Assembly: GCA_964030475.1 (NCBI GenBank)
Contig: CAXIPT010000002.1
Location: 9,369,391 to 9,433,390, forward strand
Source of the DNA: Tethya wilhelma
Lineage: Eukaryota > Porifera > Demospongiae > Tethyida > Tethyidae
DNA length: 64,000 nt
Direction of reading: 5' to 3'
The notes under the pieces: model-generated
Told to the model about the DNA's origin: nothing
The model's input: the letters and a program-made list of their open reading frames with translations, nothing else
Database searches by the model: none
Translations under genes and position numbers: made by a program
Shown here: positions 46,872-59,096 of the stretch, piece by piece
Layout: each line of letters starts with the position of its first letter
Numbering within the stretch: position 1 is the first letter of the stretch

Positions 46872-47960
46872 GGTAACAGTCGCACACCGAATTCAATCTG
46901 ATTCTGAAAGGGTTAAAGTTAAAATTTATCAACTGGCGAGCATGCATTAATGGAACACATCAAGAGTTAAGAGAATTATAATTTTATTATATGATATATA
47001 ATAGCATTAAATTTTAAGATTATCAACCAAGATTATCAGGGGTTGTTTTAATAAGTCAGTTCCTGTTTATTTTCATACACAAAAACTTCAAACATCTGAG
47101 TAATAAATCCCACAAGTTGGCCAGAGATACACAAGCCAGCTATTCCACTGTAGCAGGTAACCAAAATTATTTTTATCACTATTTAAACTGTCACTGATAG
47201 ACACACTCATTCACATGCATACCAGTATTCCATATATTTCCAAGCTACTATCCAAAAAAAGGACTTGAGACACAGAGCTAACACCAACAAACTATAGTGA
47301 ATCAAGCCAGCTGGCTAGGCTAACCAAATCCAGTGAACCAAAGCAGCTTAAACAAACTATATATACCTCATCTAGCTACAACAGTAGAACATACATGATA
47401 TTTAGACTATGTCAGATCACTCAACACACAACTTTGAGCGAGTGCGCTCAACTTGAGAAGTTTCATACATAACAACGCCACTGGGACATCAACATGCTTA
47501 TGAAATAGTGCACAAAGAAGCTTTAATCAACAACAGAAAGCTACCACGAACAATTTAAGCGCACAACGTATCCGAATCTCACCCTTTCACGACAAATACA
47601 GAGAGAAATCAGCTTACCTTTGGACTTGTTTGTGGTCGAAGTTCTTTGTGATTGCGTATAGTAGTAAAGGTTGAAGTTCAAGTATGATAATAATTAGACT
47701 GGGTGTGGTTAGAATGGTCCCCATCCCTGATTTTAGTTAAAATTGCTTTTCAATTGTACGCATGCGCGCGCATGCAGCTCAGTGGCAAGAAAAATCACGT
47801 GAGCATTACCCGATGCTCGCTCGCGCTCGTTCCCGCCCCTATGGCCTATATATAGGCCCTTTATGTCAAAATCTTTTTTTGGTCAGGATTAAAATGAAAT
47901 CTTCCAGACTTGGATCTGGTACTGGTGGTGGCCATGGTGCCTTGTAGTTTTTCTGTCCTT
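46872..47960. promoter_or_regulatory. Upstream region of the bHLH-PAS gene
   Basis: AT-rich, with a possible 5' UTR intron: an acceptor-like site is near 46915 and a donor-like GTAAGC (complement) near 47615. A CG-rich segment at 47755-47850 contains GCATGCGCGCGCATGC, CACGTG and the palindrome CCTATATATAGG. It could be a start-site region, but for which gene is unclear. Confidence 0.35.
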
Positions 47961-48349
47961 GCTTCAGCCATACTAGCTATAATATATTACTGGGTGGTGG
48001 TGGTTCTCAGTATTTGAGCAGATTGTATCAATTTGTATGGTGTTAAATGTTTATCTGAGTTATTTACCTCGTGAAGCAGACACAAACACTTGATAATATA
48101 CATTAATTTTGCGTTAATTTTTGGTCTTTACAAAAAAATTAATACTACACTATTTACGAAAAATGCAAGCATTTAAAGCTTGTCAATGACTTGTATATTA
48201 CTTCATGCACTTTAGCTAATAACATCAACATGATGCTTTCTTAAAATTGCAAAAATATACTTCTACTACTTCTGAGAAATTATATTCAAATTAGATTTTT
48301 CTGTTTCAGCTGTGACACTATACATATATAGTACCTTGAGGCTTGAGCA

Positions 48350-51300
48350 TTACGATTGATGAGCCTTTCTTTTCAACTGTCGCAGGAAATAACATCCCAC
48401 GTAATAATACACAAAGTCCGGGAAAATCCAGAAAATATATCGCTATAAGCAGGTAAAAAGAACATGATGTATATATATGCACTGAGAGATTACTTACAAT
48501 ATAATATTAACTCATGCACAATTTCACCAATATTACTTTACTACAAATTTTACCTGAAGTGAATGAGCAAAGTACCCATGAGTGTAGTCTTGCACACCAA
48601 TGGTTGCTACAGCTGACTTGGCATAGGTGATAGGGTCAGGATTAAAAAAGCCCCCCTTATAACTATGAACATTGCCCATCTCCGTGGTAACAGCAGCAGG
48701 AGCCACACACTGTTAGTAGTGTGTGTGTGAGTGTACATGTGTATGTGTGTGTGGGTGTGTACATGTGTATGTGTATAATTATGAGCTTGACCACAAATCT
48801 TCAGCCACGAATCTTCAGACTGACTTTATTACACTCACTTGAACTACTATTCCCTTTGATTTGTACTCTGCTCGAAGACTATCTGAAAAGAATCGTACAA
48901 AACCCTGCAAAGAATACCAGAAAGCATTACCTGTAATATAATGAGTATTATATTATACGAGTATGAGATATAATATTGTTATTTTATAGTCTATAATTAT
49001 ACTTAACAGATACATGAAGCAAAGAAATTAACTAACAGTCACTATACATTTCTCTACATTAGCTGTACCTTTGTTCCTCCATATGTAGCCAGAAAGAGCA
49101 GAGCCATAACATCAGAAATTGATGACAAATTGACCACGATACCACGTCTTCTGCATGACAAACAAACAAACAGTAAATAATCATTAATTATTACTTAAAC
49201 TTTGAAAGAAGCATGCAGTAGTATAGTCATTGAGAAAATTGAAAGAACAAAATAAAATTTAATACTACTATATATATAAACCTTGAAAGCAGCAGTTACT
49301 GTAGTAGTCATTGAGAAAAATTTTATTAGCAATCAACTTACTTGTCAACCATTTGAGGTAGAAGAAGATAAGTCATCTGGCAAAAATCATTATTAACAAT
49401 CAGAATTATCTTATAGTAAGCACATGTGTACAGTTGATCAATATTACAATATCATTGTAATACCTGGACCATTGCTTGACAGTTAATTTCCACTATGTTG
49501 CGATGACGCTAAAGAAAAAACAAACAAACAAAAGTTATTCAGTGTAGAGTATCAACACACTTATTCTGCTGTAATGTGCACATAGGTTGATGATTTAACT
49601 GAATTACCAAAGCTGGGACTTCCAAGAAATAGTCCGGATGAAGATAGTTCAGTCCAACATTGTTTACTGCAGGCAGTAAAAGTGACATAAATATTAATTT
49701 TTATAAATCCTCAAACTCCCTGCTTATTTAACAATCCATGCATGCACTTGTAATCTTGCTTTACTTTACAGACAGGGATGTACTCATTAAATTTTTAACC
49801 CAAAAAAATTCTAAACCTCTTATACCTAGTATTCCTATGTCCAGATCTTTCAACTGGTCGGCAATCCGAGGATAGATCTCTTGACCCTCACTGAAATCCA
49901 CAACAACAATACGAACCTCCCTACCATACAGAGCAGCTGAAAATTAAAGGGAAAAGAAATTTTATTGAACTTTAATTGAAAGTGCATGACAACTTGGTGC
50001 ATGCACACTGTACTATGAGTATCTAGTGTGTATGGGAATACATACAACAAACCTCAGACTTGTACTCTGGCTTGCTATAGAGTTACTACTGGTGGTTAGC
50101 CAGTGTACATGGGATATCAAGATAAACTTAGGCAGTGCCTATAAAGTCTGACCTAACTATGGTAAGCTGATATGCCATTACATAAAAAGACTTACTTATT
50201 TCATCGGCAACTTTCTGAAGCTTCTCTCGGGATCGACTCATGATAACAACATTCAGTCCTTGTCTTGCTAGCTAAAATTTGAATGTAAATTTAAAATAAT
50301 ATTACCATTATCATAATATTATATACACATGCAGTTATGCTTTAACATACTTCCAATGCATAGCCTTTTCCAATGCCGTCTGATGCTCCAGTCACAACTG
50401 TATAATGCGATATACACAAGCATGATTCAGTGTAATCTCCCATGCCCAGACCCCACCCTCGCACATGAGAAAAAGGGGGTCTGGTACACTTCGAAGGATT
50501 TTTGGGTCTTGCTTGCTGAATCAGCAAGTCAGGATTTTTGACGGTCCAATCAGAGAGCTTTCATGTGACTTTATCATGTGCCATGCAGACTCCGCCCACT
50601 AAATGATTCCAAATTTGAAGCACACAGCAGCTGCTCGCACAATGTTGCTACAGATTGTTGCTAGACAACGAAGCTCTCACGTGAGAATTAAACCAGATAT
50701 CAGCTGACTAGCTGAACCAGCAAAATCCCAAAACCGTTCGAAGTGTACAAGACCCATTTTTTCCTCGGGAGAGGGTTGGGTCTGAGCACGAGACTAGATT
50801 CAGTGCAGTAAATATTGGTAAAGGATCACAAGGTGCAAAATGAGTACAAAGTTCACATAATAATAAGCTAGACTACAAGACATAACACTGAATAGGCAAA
50901 ACAATCCTAAACTTGATTCCAGTTACCTGCCCATGGGCCATATTTCCTGAAGTCAGTGCCCCCTATCCCTCTGGGAGAGAGAAAATAAGCCCTGAACCCA
51001 CTGAAAAGAGCTAAGCCATGTTGAATGGTCAGTTTGAGCAGATAGCCCACTCCAACAACTGCAACAGCATTCCTGCAGTATATTTTAACATAGATAGTGA
51101 GCACTATAAATTTTTAAGCTATATTATACTAAGTGCTAGTAGTCTGGTGCCCAGACCCTTTCTGCTAATTAGTAGGCGGGACAGAAAGGGGGAGGAGGAA
51201 GAAAGGAAAGAAAGGGTCTGGCAACAACGTAGCTCTGCCGCGGATCGCTGGAATGTAATTAATAGCTCAGGCAAGCCACGTGTTTAACCACATGGAAGAC

Positions 51301-54116
51301 ATGGAAGTGCTGAAAGAAAGTGACAAGCTCCTCGAAGTTTGGCTTGCTGTTGAACTTATTATACAGCGATAGAGAAGCAGACATATGGAAGCAAATGTTC
51401 TCTCCTTGCTACGCTTTTTTGTGAAAGATTTGCTCGCCTATCGTGCATGCTTCTTTGTTTAGTTACGCTGATGCCTGCAGGTCTTGTCAGCAATTTCAAA
51501 GCTTGAACAGTCAGTCAGCCATACTCGGGAGCCTTTAATTTCTTTTCCTAGCAGTCCTAGCATAACTTTCTATGTACTTTTGATACAAAATTACCTAGCA
51601 AAACCAGTAGGAAGTAAAAACAGTCTTTTACACCACCAAAATTTTCACTAGGAGTCTTCTTTGTTCGTTCTTCTGAGCGTCCGAGTGGCAAGACTAAAAA
51701 AGTTCTTGCTATTGCTTCAAAACAATTATATACAATTGGAGCTTGCTTTGTTCAAATTTTACAACAAACCACATCATAGTCAATCGCGGTTGACACTATT
51801 TCTACCTCTTTGATCTTACCGACGTCTAAAATTTAGACGTCGATCCGCGGCAGAGCTACGTTGTTGCCAGACCCTTTCTTTCCTCTCTTCCTCCTCCCCC
51901 TTCCTGTCCCGCCTACTAATTAGCAGAAAGGGTCTGGGCACCAGACTAAAGTGCTAGCGGGACTAGGCTATTAATTAAAAATGCATGCCATCATCATGCC
52001 TCAAGTGCTCGCTCTCTGTGTGTCCCAGGGCAGACCACTGATCTATATGCAATAAGCTTAGGCATTGGAGTGGGGATGAATGAACACTACGTTCTTTAAN
52101 CAGGTGGTGTTGTATAGTGAAAAGCCAGAGCGTAGACTATGTCAACTTTGGTAATTGGTTTCTGTGAGTGAGTGTACAATAAATGTTCCTGGCTTGTTAT
52201 CAATAAACATAGGTCAACAACAAACTTGCAGTAATGGATTCTCTATTTCACGAAATGACAATGGAGCTAGAAATGGACAGCAGTATATATTTCCATTCAT
52301 TAATTTCACCTGCCATGGAAACATAACAATGTGGCAATTTCGTGCAAACTATATTGATAATGAACTTTTAACCATTTATCCAGAATTCCAAGTTTGGAGG
52401 CTCAATGGTTCAGTGTATGATAAAGTGGCACAAACANATCAGCAAGTCAGGATTTTTGACGGTCCAATCAGAGAGCTTTCATGTGACTTTATCATGTGCC
52501 ATGCAGACTCCGCCCACTAAATGATTCCAAATTTGAAGCACACAGCAGCTGCTCGCACAATGTTGCTACAGATTGTTGCTAGACAACGAAGCTCTCACGT
52601 GAGAATTAAACCAGATATCAGCTGACTAGCTGAACCAGCAAAATCCCAAAACCGTTCGAAGTGTACAAGACCCATTTTTTCCTCGGGAGAGGGTTGGGTC
52701 TGAGCACGAGACTAGATTCAGTGCAGTAAATATTGGTAAAGGATCACAAGGTGCAAAATGAGTACAAAGTTCACATAATAATAAGCTAGACTACAAGACA
52801 TAACACTGAATAGGCAAAACAATCCTAAACTTGATTCCAGTTACCTGCCCATGGGCCATATTTCCTGAAGTCAGTGCCCCCTATCCCTCTGGGAGAGAGA
52901 AAATAAGCCCTGAACCCACTGAAAAGAGCTAAGCCATGTTGAATGGTCAGTTTGAGCAGATAGCCCACTCCAACAACTGCAACAGCATTCCTGCAGTATA
53001 TTTTAACATAGATAGTGAGCACTATAAATTTTTAAGCTATATTATACTAAGTGCTAGTAGTCTGGTGCCCAGACCCTTTCTGCTAATTAGTAGGCGGGAC
53101 AGAAAGGGGGAGGAGGAAGAAAGGAAAGAAAGGGTCTGGCAACAACGTAGCTCTGCCGCGGATCGCTGGAATGTAATTAATAGCTCAGGCAAGCCACGTG
53201 TTTAACCACATGGAAGACATGGAAGTGCTGAAAGAAAGTGACAAGCTCCTCGAAGTTTGGCTTGCTGTTGAACTTATTATACAGCGATAGAGAAGCAGAC
53301 ATATGGAAGCAAATGTTCTCTCCTTGCTACGCTTTTTTGTGAAAGATTTGCTCGCCTATCGTGCATGCTTCTTTGTTTAGTTACGCTGATGCCTGCAGGT
53401 CTTGTCAGCAATTTCAAAGCTTGAACAGTCAGTCAGCCATACTCGGGAGCCTTTAATTTCTTTTCCTAGCAGTCCTAGCATAACTTTCTATGTACTTTTG
53501 ATACAAAATTACCTAGCAAAACCAGTAGGAAGTAAAAACAGTCTTTTACACCACCAAAATTTTCACTAGGAGTCTTCTTTGTTCGTTCTTCTGAGCGTCC
53601 GAGTGGCAAGACTAAAAAAGTTCTTGCTATTGCTTCAAAACAATTATATACAATTGGAGCTTGCTTTGTTCAAATTTTACAACAAACCACATCATAGTCA
53701 ATCGCGGTTGACACTATTTCTACCTCTTTGATCTTACCGACGTCTAAAATTTAGACGTCGATCCGCGGCAGAGCTACGTTGTTGCCAGACCCTTTCTTTC
53801 CTCTCTTCCTCCTCCCCCTTCCTGTCCCGCCTACTAATTAGCAGAAAGGGTCTGGGCACCAGACTAAAGTGCTAGCGGGACTAGGCTATTAATTAAAAAT
53901 GCATGCCATCATCATGCCTCAAGTGCTCGCTCTCTGTGTGTCCCAGGGCAGACCACTGATCTATATGCAATAAGCTTAGGCATTGGAGTGGGGATGAATG
54001 AACACTACGTTCTTTAAAGAATAATTAAGAGAAGAATTAATATACCTTAGGTGTGTGTAGTTGTCTTGAGTAAGGAGCTCAGCCAGGCTGGGAAGTCTTC
54101 TCCAGATGTTGTCCAT
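48350..54116 (-). CDS. 17-beta-HSD / very-long-chain 3-oxoacyl-CoA reductase-like SDR (copy 1)
   Basis: Exons 54116-54046, 51072-50927, 50397-50351, 50271-50196, 49936-49826, 49666-49608, 49508-49464, 49376-49342, 49150-49069, 48904-48839, 48709-48554, 48442-48350; 987 nt, 328 residues. An N-terminal hydrophobic segment (AVAVVGVGYLLKL) is an ER anchor. The cofactor motif is TGASDGIGKGYA (about 74-85), with VNNVG (about 151) and catalytic YGGTK (Tyr220, Lys224) followed by GFVRFFSDSLRAEYKSKGI. The layout matches HSD17B12/HSD17B3/HSDL1, and the intact Tyr and Lys predict activity. Intron 1 contains a second copy of exon 2 (52845-52990) in a duplicated, N-bounded block, most likely an assembly artefact. 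Confidence 0.88.
48710..48775. repeat. Imperfect (GT)n next to a 3' splice site
   Basis: Near-abuts HSD copy 1 exon 48554-48709 (sense-strand CA run, then TACTAACAG). It has ATGT interruptions. Confidence 0.8.
50433..50796. mobile_element. MITE with 9-bp target duplication GATTCAGTG
   Basis: Decayed TIRs (TAATCTCCCATGCCCAGACC versus complement of TCTGAGCACGAGACTA). The direct repeats at 50424-50432 and 50797-50805 are exact. 364 bp, in an HSD copy 1 intron. Confidence 0.8.
51140..51948. mobile_element. 809-bp element with ~110-bp TIRs and 9-bp target duplication
   Basis: The arms start TAGTCTGGTGCCCAGACC and run for about 110 bp with few differences, past GTAGGCGGGACAG and TAGCTCTGCCGCGGATCG. 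Flanked by AAGTGCTAG (51131-51139, 51949-51957). No transposase. The long TIR plus 9-bp duplication fits Mutator-like elements. Its duplicate is 53058-53866. Confidence 0.88.
52101..52436 (+). pseudogene. Misplaced fragment with an extracellular-domain exon
   Basis: Island between two Ns. The plus-strand frame (52155-52436, cut by the N) reads NVPGLLSINIGQQQTCSNGF, YIFPFINFTCHGNITMWQFR and YPEFQVWRLNGSVYDKV. The two Cys and the ITMWQFRA/EFQVWR pattern resemble the N-terminal module of large sponge surface receptors (from memory). It has no relation to the HSD intron around it. Confidence 0.55.
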
Positions 54117-54215
54117 GGCAAAAATAGAACCTGGTAATGGTCATTAACTCAACATGTGCAAATTAAATCGCGCCTGCGCATAGGATCCGCGCATGAAATA
54201 TGCATAACCGAATAT

Positions 54216-54282
54216 TAGTCTCGCGGGCCAGACGTTCTTTGTGGGTGGAGTACCCACAAAGAACGTCTGGCCCGCGAGACTA
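54216..54282. mobile_element. 67-bp near-perfect palindrome with 9-bp target duplication
   Basis: TAGTCTCGCGGGCCAGACG and its complement, with a 4-6 base centre. Flanked by ACCGAATAT (54207-54215, 54283-54291). It shares the 16-bp TIR of 17842-18133 and is the minimal mobile form of that family. It lies between the two HSD genes. Confidence 0.9.
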
Positions 54283-54656
54283 ACCGAATATATGTTCACA
54301 TTGGAAATGCAAAATTTGCTCTCCCATAATATTATCATACAAAATCTAAGGATCGGACAACACTGGAAGCTATAGACAGATGGGATGGTCACAGATCAGA
54401 TCAAGATGTGTGTGAGTCTGGCAGCTAGCTAAGTTTTGAAAAATGACTCTGATGTTTGTTTCCATTCTTACAGTCTATATAATTCTGTTTACAATCAAAT
54501 TGCAATGCTCAGATAACGCCTTTCAAATTCAATTTTTGTTTAACTACATTAATTTTTATGAGTGAACCAGGGGTCATTGTAAAATGTCTTGCAAAAAGTA
54601 TATTATCACCAAAATAAAAAAAATTAATTATAGTACGCTAAAAATCGATACAATAT

Positions 54657-55559
54657 TCACATTACATTTTTCTGTTTCAGCTGTGACACTAGAGTTCCCT
54701 GAGCCTTGCGATAGAGCAGCCTTTCTCTTGAGCGTCGCATGAATCGACTTCCATAGTAGTGATAAACAAAGTCCGGGAAAATGAGCCGATTATATTGCTA
54801 CAAAACAAGTAAAAAAAAACAAAAAAAACAGACACACACACACACACACACGTACACAATCACTATTGTATGTGCCATAGCTAGTTCACACTTCAACAGT
54901 ACCACCTAATTATAGGTTTGCATAATATTTCATGTAAAATAGCAAGCCAGAATACAAATAGTCTCGTGCCAAGACTCCTCCCCTCTCCAAGGAGAAAAGG
55001 GTCTGATGAAAATAATTGATAATGTTCTTGGATCTGCTAAGTCAGCAAATCACGAATGATTACATAATTATAATTCAGACCTTCAACTCTTACGTACGAA
55101 GCGAATGATTGGAACACTCACATTCCAGAATCAAGAAATCTGTCGTATTTCACAAAACCTCCATGGGCCTTTTTCCCCTCGTGTGTGAGGGAAGGGTCCG
55201 AGCATGAGACTAGGCTACAAATGGTTGTACACCAGGGTACATGGCTCTATGGTACAAGTCATCTGTACTATGAGTAACTAGTGTGTATGTAGTTACTTAT
55301 AGTACAAATATTACTTAATATAGCAGCGTATTGATATAGAATTTTACAATAGTCATTCACACAATAAATTGTATTTACATCCATGCACTGCATGTGTGAC
55401 TATAATGTACCTGAAGAGCATGTCCGAAGTATCCATGAGTGTAATCTTGTATACCAATGGTTGCTACAGCTGACTTGGCATAGGTGTTAGGGTCTGGGGT
55501 AGAAAAGGTCACCTTACGAGCGTTGCTCATCTCTGTGGTAACCATACCAGCAGCCACAC

Positions 55560-55626
<67 letters not shown>

Positions 55627-57603
55627 AGCACAATTTTACACTCACTTGAACTATTATTCCCTTTGATTTGTACTCCGCTCGAAGACTATCAGAAAAGAAT
55701 CGTACGAAACTCTGCAAAAATACAAAAAAGCAAAAAAAAAACATCCAATAAACAATGAAAGTCAGTGTTAACTCCTGACGTTATGATAAACTGAAGAGAT
55801 GGGTATTTTTTGCCTACCTTTGACCCTGCATATGTAGCCAGAAAGGGTAGTGCCATTACATCAGAAATGGACGATACATTGACAATGATACCACGCTTTC
55901 TGTAGTAAAACAAGCAACAACAACAACAAAAAGCTAACTATGAATAGAACAATAATCAATACTCGAAAGAGAAAATTTTATTTCTAGAATGAATCAACTT
56001 GCTTTTCAATCATTTGTGGAAGAAATAGATAAGTCATCTGAGTGTAAGCAAAATCATGATCAAAATTATCATCTTGGACTAAACACAAAAATCACTATAG
56101 CAACATGTACAGAGTGCGCAATACTTAGTTCATCACATGCATGAATACTACGTATATGGTATGATTTTTACCTGGACCATTGCTTGGCAGTTGATTTCTA
56201 TAATGTTACGATGGCGCTATAAGTAGAAAACAATAAAGTGTTAACAAATGCAGTTATAATAATTGTAATGCGTGTTACAACAAAAATTACCGAAGTTGGG
56301 ACTTCAAGAAAATACTCTGGATGAAGATAACTAAGTCCAACATTGTTCACTGCATACAGTGAAAAAGAAAAACAACATGTACGTTGTGAGTTAGCCATTA
56401 TTTAGAAAAGCACACAAGAACTTTAAAACTCCTACCTAGTATTCCAATGTCCAGATCTTTTAACTGGTCGGCAATCCGAGGATAGATCTCTTGACCCTCA
56501 CTGAAATCCACAACCACAATACGAACCTCCTTACCATACAGAGCAGCTACATGAATGAATGAAAGAGCATGAGCATTCAATTTTAAAAGTAATGACTCAA
56601 AAAACGGGCAAAGGTTACAAAACGTCCCACTATTGTAAGCTTTGAACCTTGTTGTGCTTAAAGTTCTACTAACTTATCATCAGATTCTCAAACATATGTA
56701 TATAACAATAATCCTGTACAACATCATTATTACAGTCGGCTGGCTTACTTATTTCATCGGCAACTTTTTGAAGCTTCTCTCGTGATCGACTCATGATAAC
56801 AACATTCAGTCCTTGTCTTGCCAGCTAAAACGTGAATTGTAATGCAAAAAATAATATTCAAAGTTTTACACATGAATTAACCACTAGTATGATGTCATAG
56901 CAATATAGCAAAGGCCTGAAAAGGATGTAACATACTTCCAATGCATAGCCTCTTCCAATACCTTCAGATGCTCCAGTCACAACTGCCAAAGCAATTGCGC
57001 AAGCATGTAATGTGTGTATGGAATATTGGTAAAGGGTAGCTGAGTCAGATGCAAAAAAGTGAGTTCACTAATTAGGTACGTGCACAATTAATTTTGTGCA
57101 ATTATGAAACAAACCAACTCACTCATAGGTAGCTTGAGACATGCTAATGCTCATTGCTAATGTAGTACATATACTGTGACCTATAAAATATTGAATACAC
57201 AAGGTACCGTATCTTTCATAATACCAGTTTACCTGCCCATGGGCCATATTTCCTGAAGTTAGTGCCCCCTATCCCTCTGGGAGAGAGAAAATAAGCCCTG
57301 AACCCACTGAAAAGAGCTAAGCCATGTTCAATGGCCAGCTTGAGCAGATAGCTCACTCCAACAACTGCAACAGCATTCCTGCAGTATATTAAATGCACAG
57401 AGAAAGAGTTCGGCCCATAATATATGTTTAGGAAGCTGACATCACCCAGAGCTGATTTTAGTCAAATTTGTGAGCTCTGCAACGTTTTTTGAGACCGCAT
57501 TACATTATACTTACCTAATAAGAGGTGAAAATTGGCTCGAAGAGGAGTTAGAAGGCAAATATTTCTCTACAAGTTCTGTGATGGTCGAGGTGATGGTGTC
57601 CAT
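54657..57603 (-). CDS. 17-beta-HSD / very-long-chain 3-oxoacyl-CoA reductase-like SDR (copy 2)
   Basis: Exons 57603-57515, 57378-57233, 56982-56936, 56824-56749, 56546-56436, 56349-56291, 56216-56172, 56037-56003, 55899-55818, 55711-55646, 55560-55411, 54797-54657; 1047 nt, 348 residues. Motifs are the anchor AVAVVGVSYLLKLAI, TGASEGIGRGYA, VNNVG and YAGSK (Tyr226, Lys230). Splice positions match copy 1 throughout. The intron after exon 56037-56003 has a GC donor (GCAAGT) where copy 1 has GTAAGT. The N-terminal exon and the C-terminal tail differ most from copy 1, and the tail is 16 residues longer. The enzyme probably reduces 3-oxoacyl-CoA or steroid substrates at the ER. Confidence 0.88.
54959..55212. 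mobile_element. Decayed TAGTCTCG-family MITE
   Basis: TAGTCTCGTGCCAAGACTCC and complement of GGTCCGAGCATGAGACTA. The flanking 9-mers GAATACAAA and GGCTACAAA agree at 7 of 9. It lies in the last intron of HSD copy 2. Confidence 0.65.
55561..55626. repeat. (GT)n(GA)n compound microsatellite at a 3' splice site
   Basis: Sense strand: a TC run, then an AC run ending CACAG at exon 55411-55560. Confidence 0.9.
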
Positions 57604-58187
57604 ATTGTACTGACTGGTAATGGTCGATGTATACACGCGAAAATTTTGCTCTAATCGCGTGTGCGCGAAATATTCATTCTCCAATAATAGAAGTCAATTT
57701 TTGTTGGATTAACAGCTTAGCACCTGACTGGAGTGAATGCCCTGTAGTCTGAGCAGTCACCTATATTCTTTTGTGTTCTTTTGTTCATAATAACTCACTA
57801 AGTGTGCATTTAACTAGCATGAATGTAGCATACAAACACATATTATGGTCATTTAATTTGTTCATGCTTCTGTTCATTGAAAATTGATAATTTCCGCGAC
57901 ATAATATTTAGCAGCAATGAGCATAATAGAAAACTTGAGAAGCATAATAGGCAGACTTTAGAGCATAATAGGGCCATTCTTTGAGCATAAAAGAAAAGAA
58001 AAATAGGCACACTCTTGAGCATAATCTATCAAGGCCTAGTCACAGTTGTACCACTGCATGGTTGTGGTAATACTATTGGCTGGTCCCTTAAACAGCTAGC
58101 TTAGGTGCCCAGTGCATACCCCTAGCTGAAGCTGAAAGAGTTTGGTTTTTAGGCATGTGTGTGTGTGTGTGTGTGTGCATGTGTGTC

Positions 58188-58269
<82 letters not shown>

Positions 58270-59096
58270 NGTACACATGTCACATGATGTGTGTAGATTG
58301 TGAACTAAAACAGAAGCAGTGCAACCTTTTAAGGCTAATGTTCAGTAATATAATAGTTATGTAGTAACCTCTGAACCATGAGTATAGGATCAAGCAATCA
58401 CTACAACAAGATATTCTTGCAGCCTTACTCATGCACTCATTTACAAGCACTTTGTCAAAGTAGCTAAAAAATAAGTCCACTCGAGCCTCTTGAAGACAAA
58501 TGATCAACAATTCATCACCATGATACAGTATGAGACTGAGGTCAACATCTTTAGGCCCAACGTCTTTAGGTTGCAACCAACATTTAAGAGATCCATTAAA
58601 CCCATTTGTAAGCATCTTTTAAACCCATTTGTAAGCATCTTTTAAACCCATTATGTAAGCATCCATTAAAACCCATTTAGAGAGAGAGAGAGAGAGAGGG
58701 AGTCACAAGTAAAATTAGAATTAGCCAAAGGAACACTGATTGAAACTGAACCATGCATACCTTTTACTTAGCTACAACATGATTCAATAATTTGATTATT
58801 TTATTGCCCGACAAAACTTATTCAAGGTTCTCTCAGTCAGTGACCACTAGCACCATACTATATACTAATCTTTAGCATGGAGCTATGCGAGGTCTGCGCA
58901 GTATGATTATCAACCCATGCATATATACCACAAATGCATGGGAGTAAATACATGCATTCCAACTGGAATGCATGTATTTACCTCCTTATAAGGCTATGGA
59001 GGAATTTGAAGCTGGAAGTTCCTGTATTGTCACACTCAGTATACAAGTATGAAAAGGCAGATAAACTCACTGCCTGTCTTTTACTTAATTATTATT
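57604..59096. other. Intergenic region with microsatellite and minisatellite
   Basis: Holds GAGCATAATAG repeats (about 57915-58025), the long GT run at 58155-58269 ending at the N at 58270, and about four ~23-bp units (AAACCCATTTGTAAGCATC) at 58592-58679. No gene recognised. The right end is the promoter side of the receptor gene at 59097. Confidence 0.5.
58155..58269. repeat. (GT)n microsatellite ending at a single N
   Basis: Over 100 bases of nearly pure GT. The N at 58270 marks an assembly join inside or next to it. Confidence 0.95.

Larger units (their letters stand above)
50520..54017. repeat. 1580-bp identical duplication around an N-bounded island
   Basis: 50520-52099 recurs at 52438-54017 (offset 1918) with no difference noticed. 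The N at 52100 and the N at 52437 bound the 336-bp insert between the copies. The copy includes HSD exon 2 and the element at 51140-51948. Unduplicated sequence resumes on both sides. Confidence 0.9.

Noticed and set aside
47762..47947. 61-codon ORF in CG-rich sequence
   Set aside because: No domain, no splice context; the base composition better fits a promoter.
50907..53205. Identical ORF pairs at 50907/52825 and 51018/52936
   Set aside because: Shadows caused by the duplicated block; the minus-strand exon 50927-51072 is the real one.
58088..58364. Cys-Val / His-Thr repeat ORFs
   Set aside because: Pure microsatellite translation next to an N.
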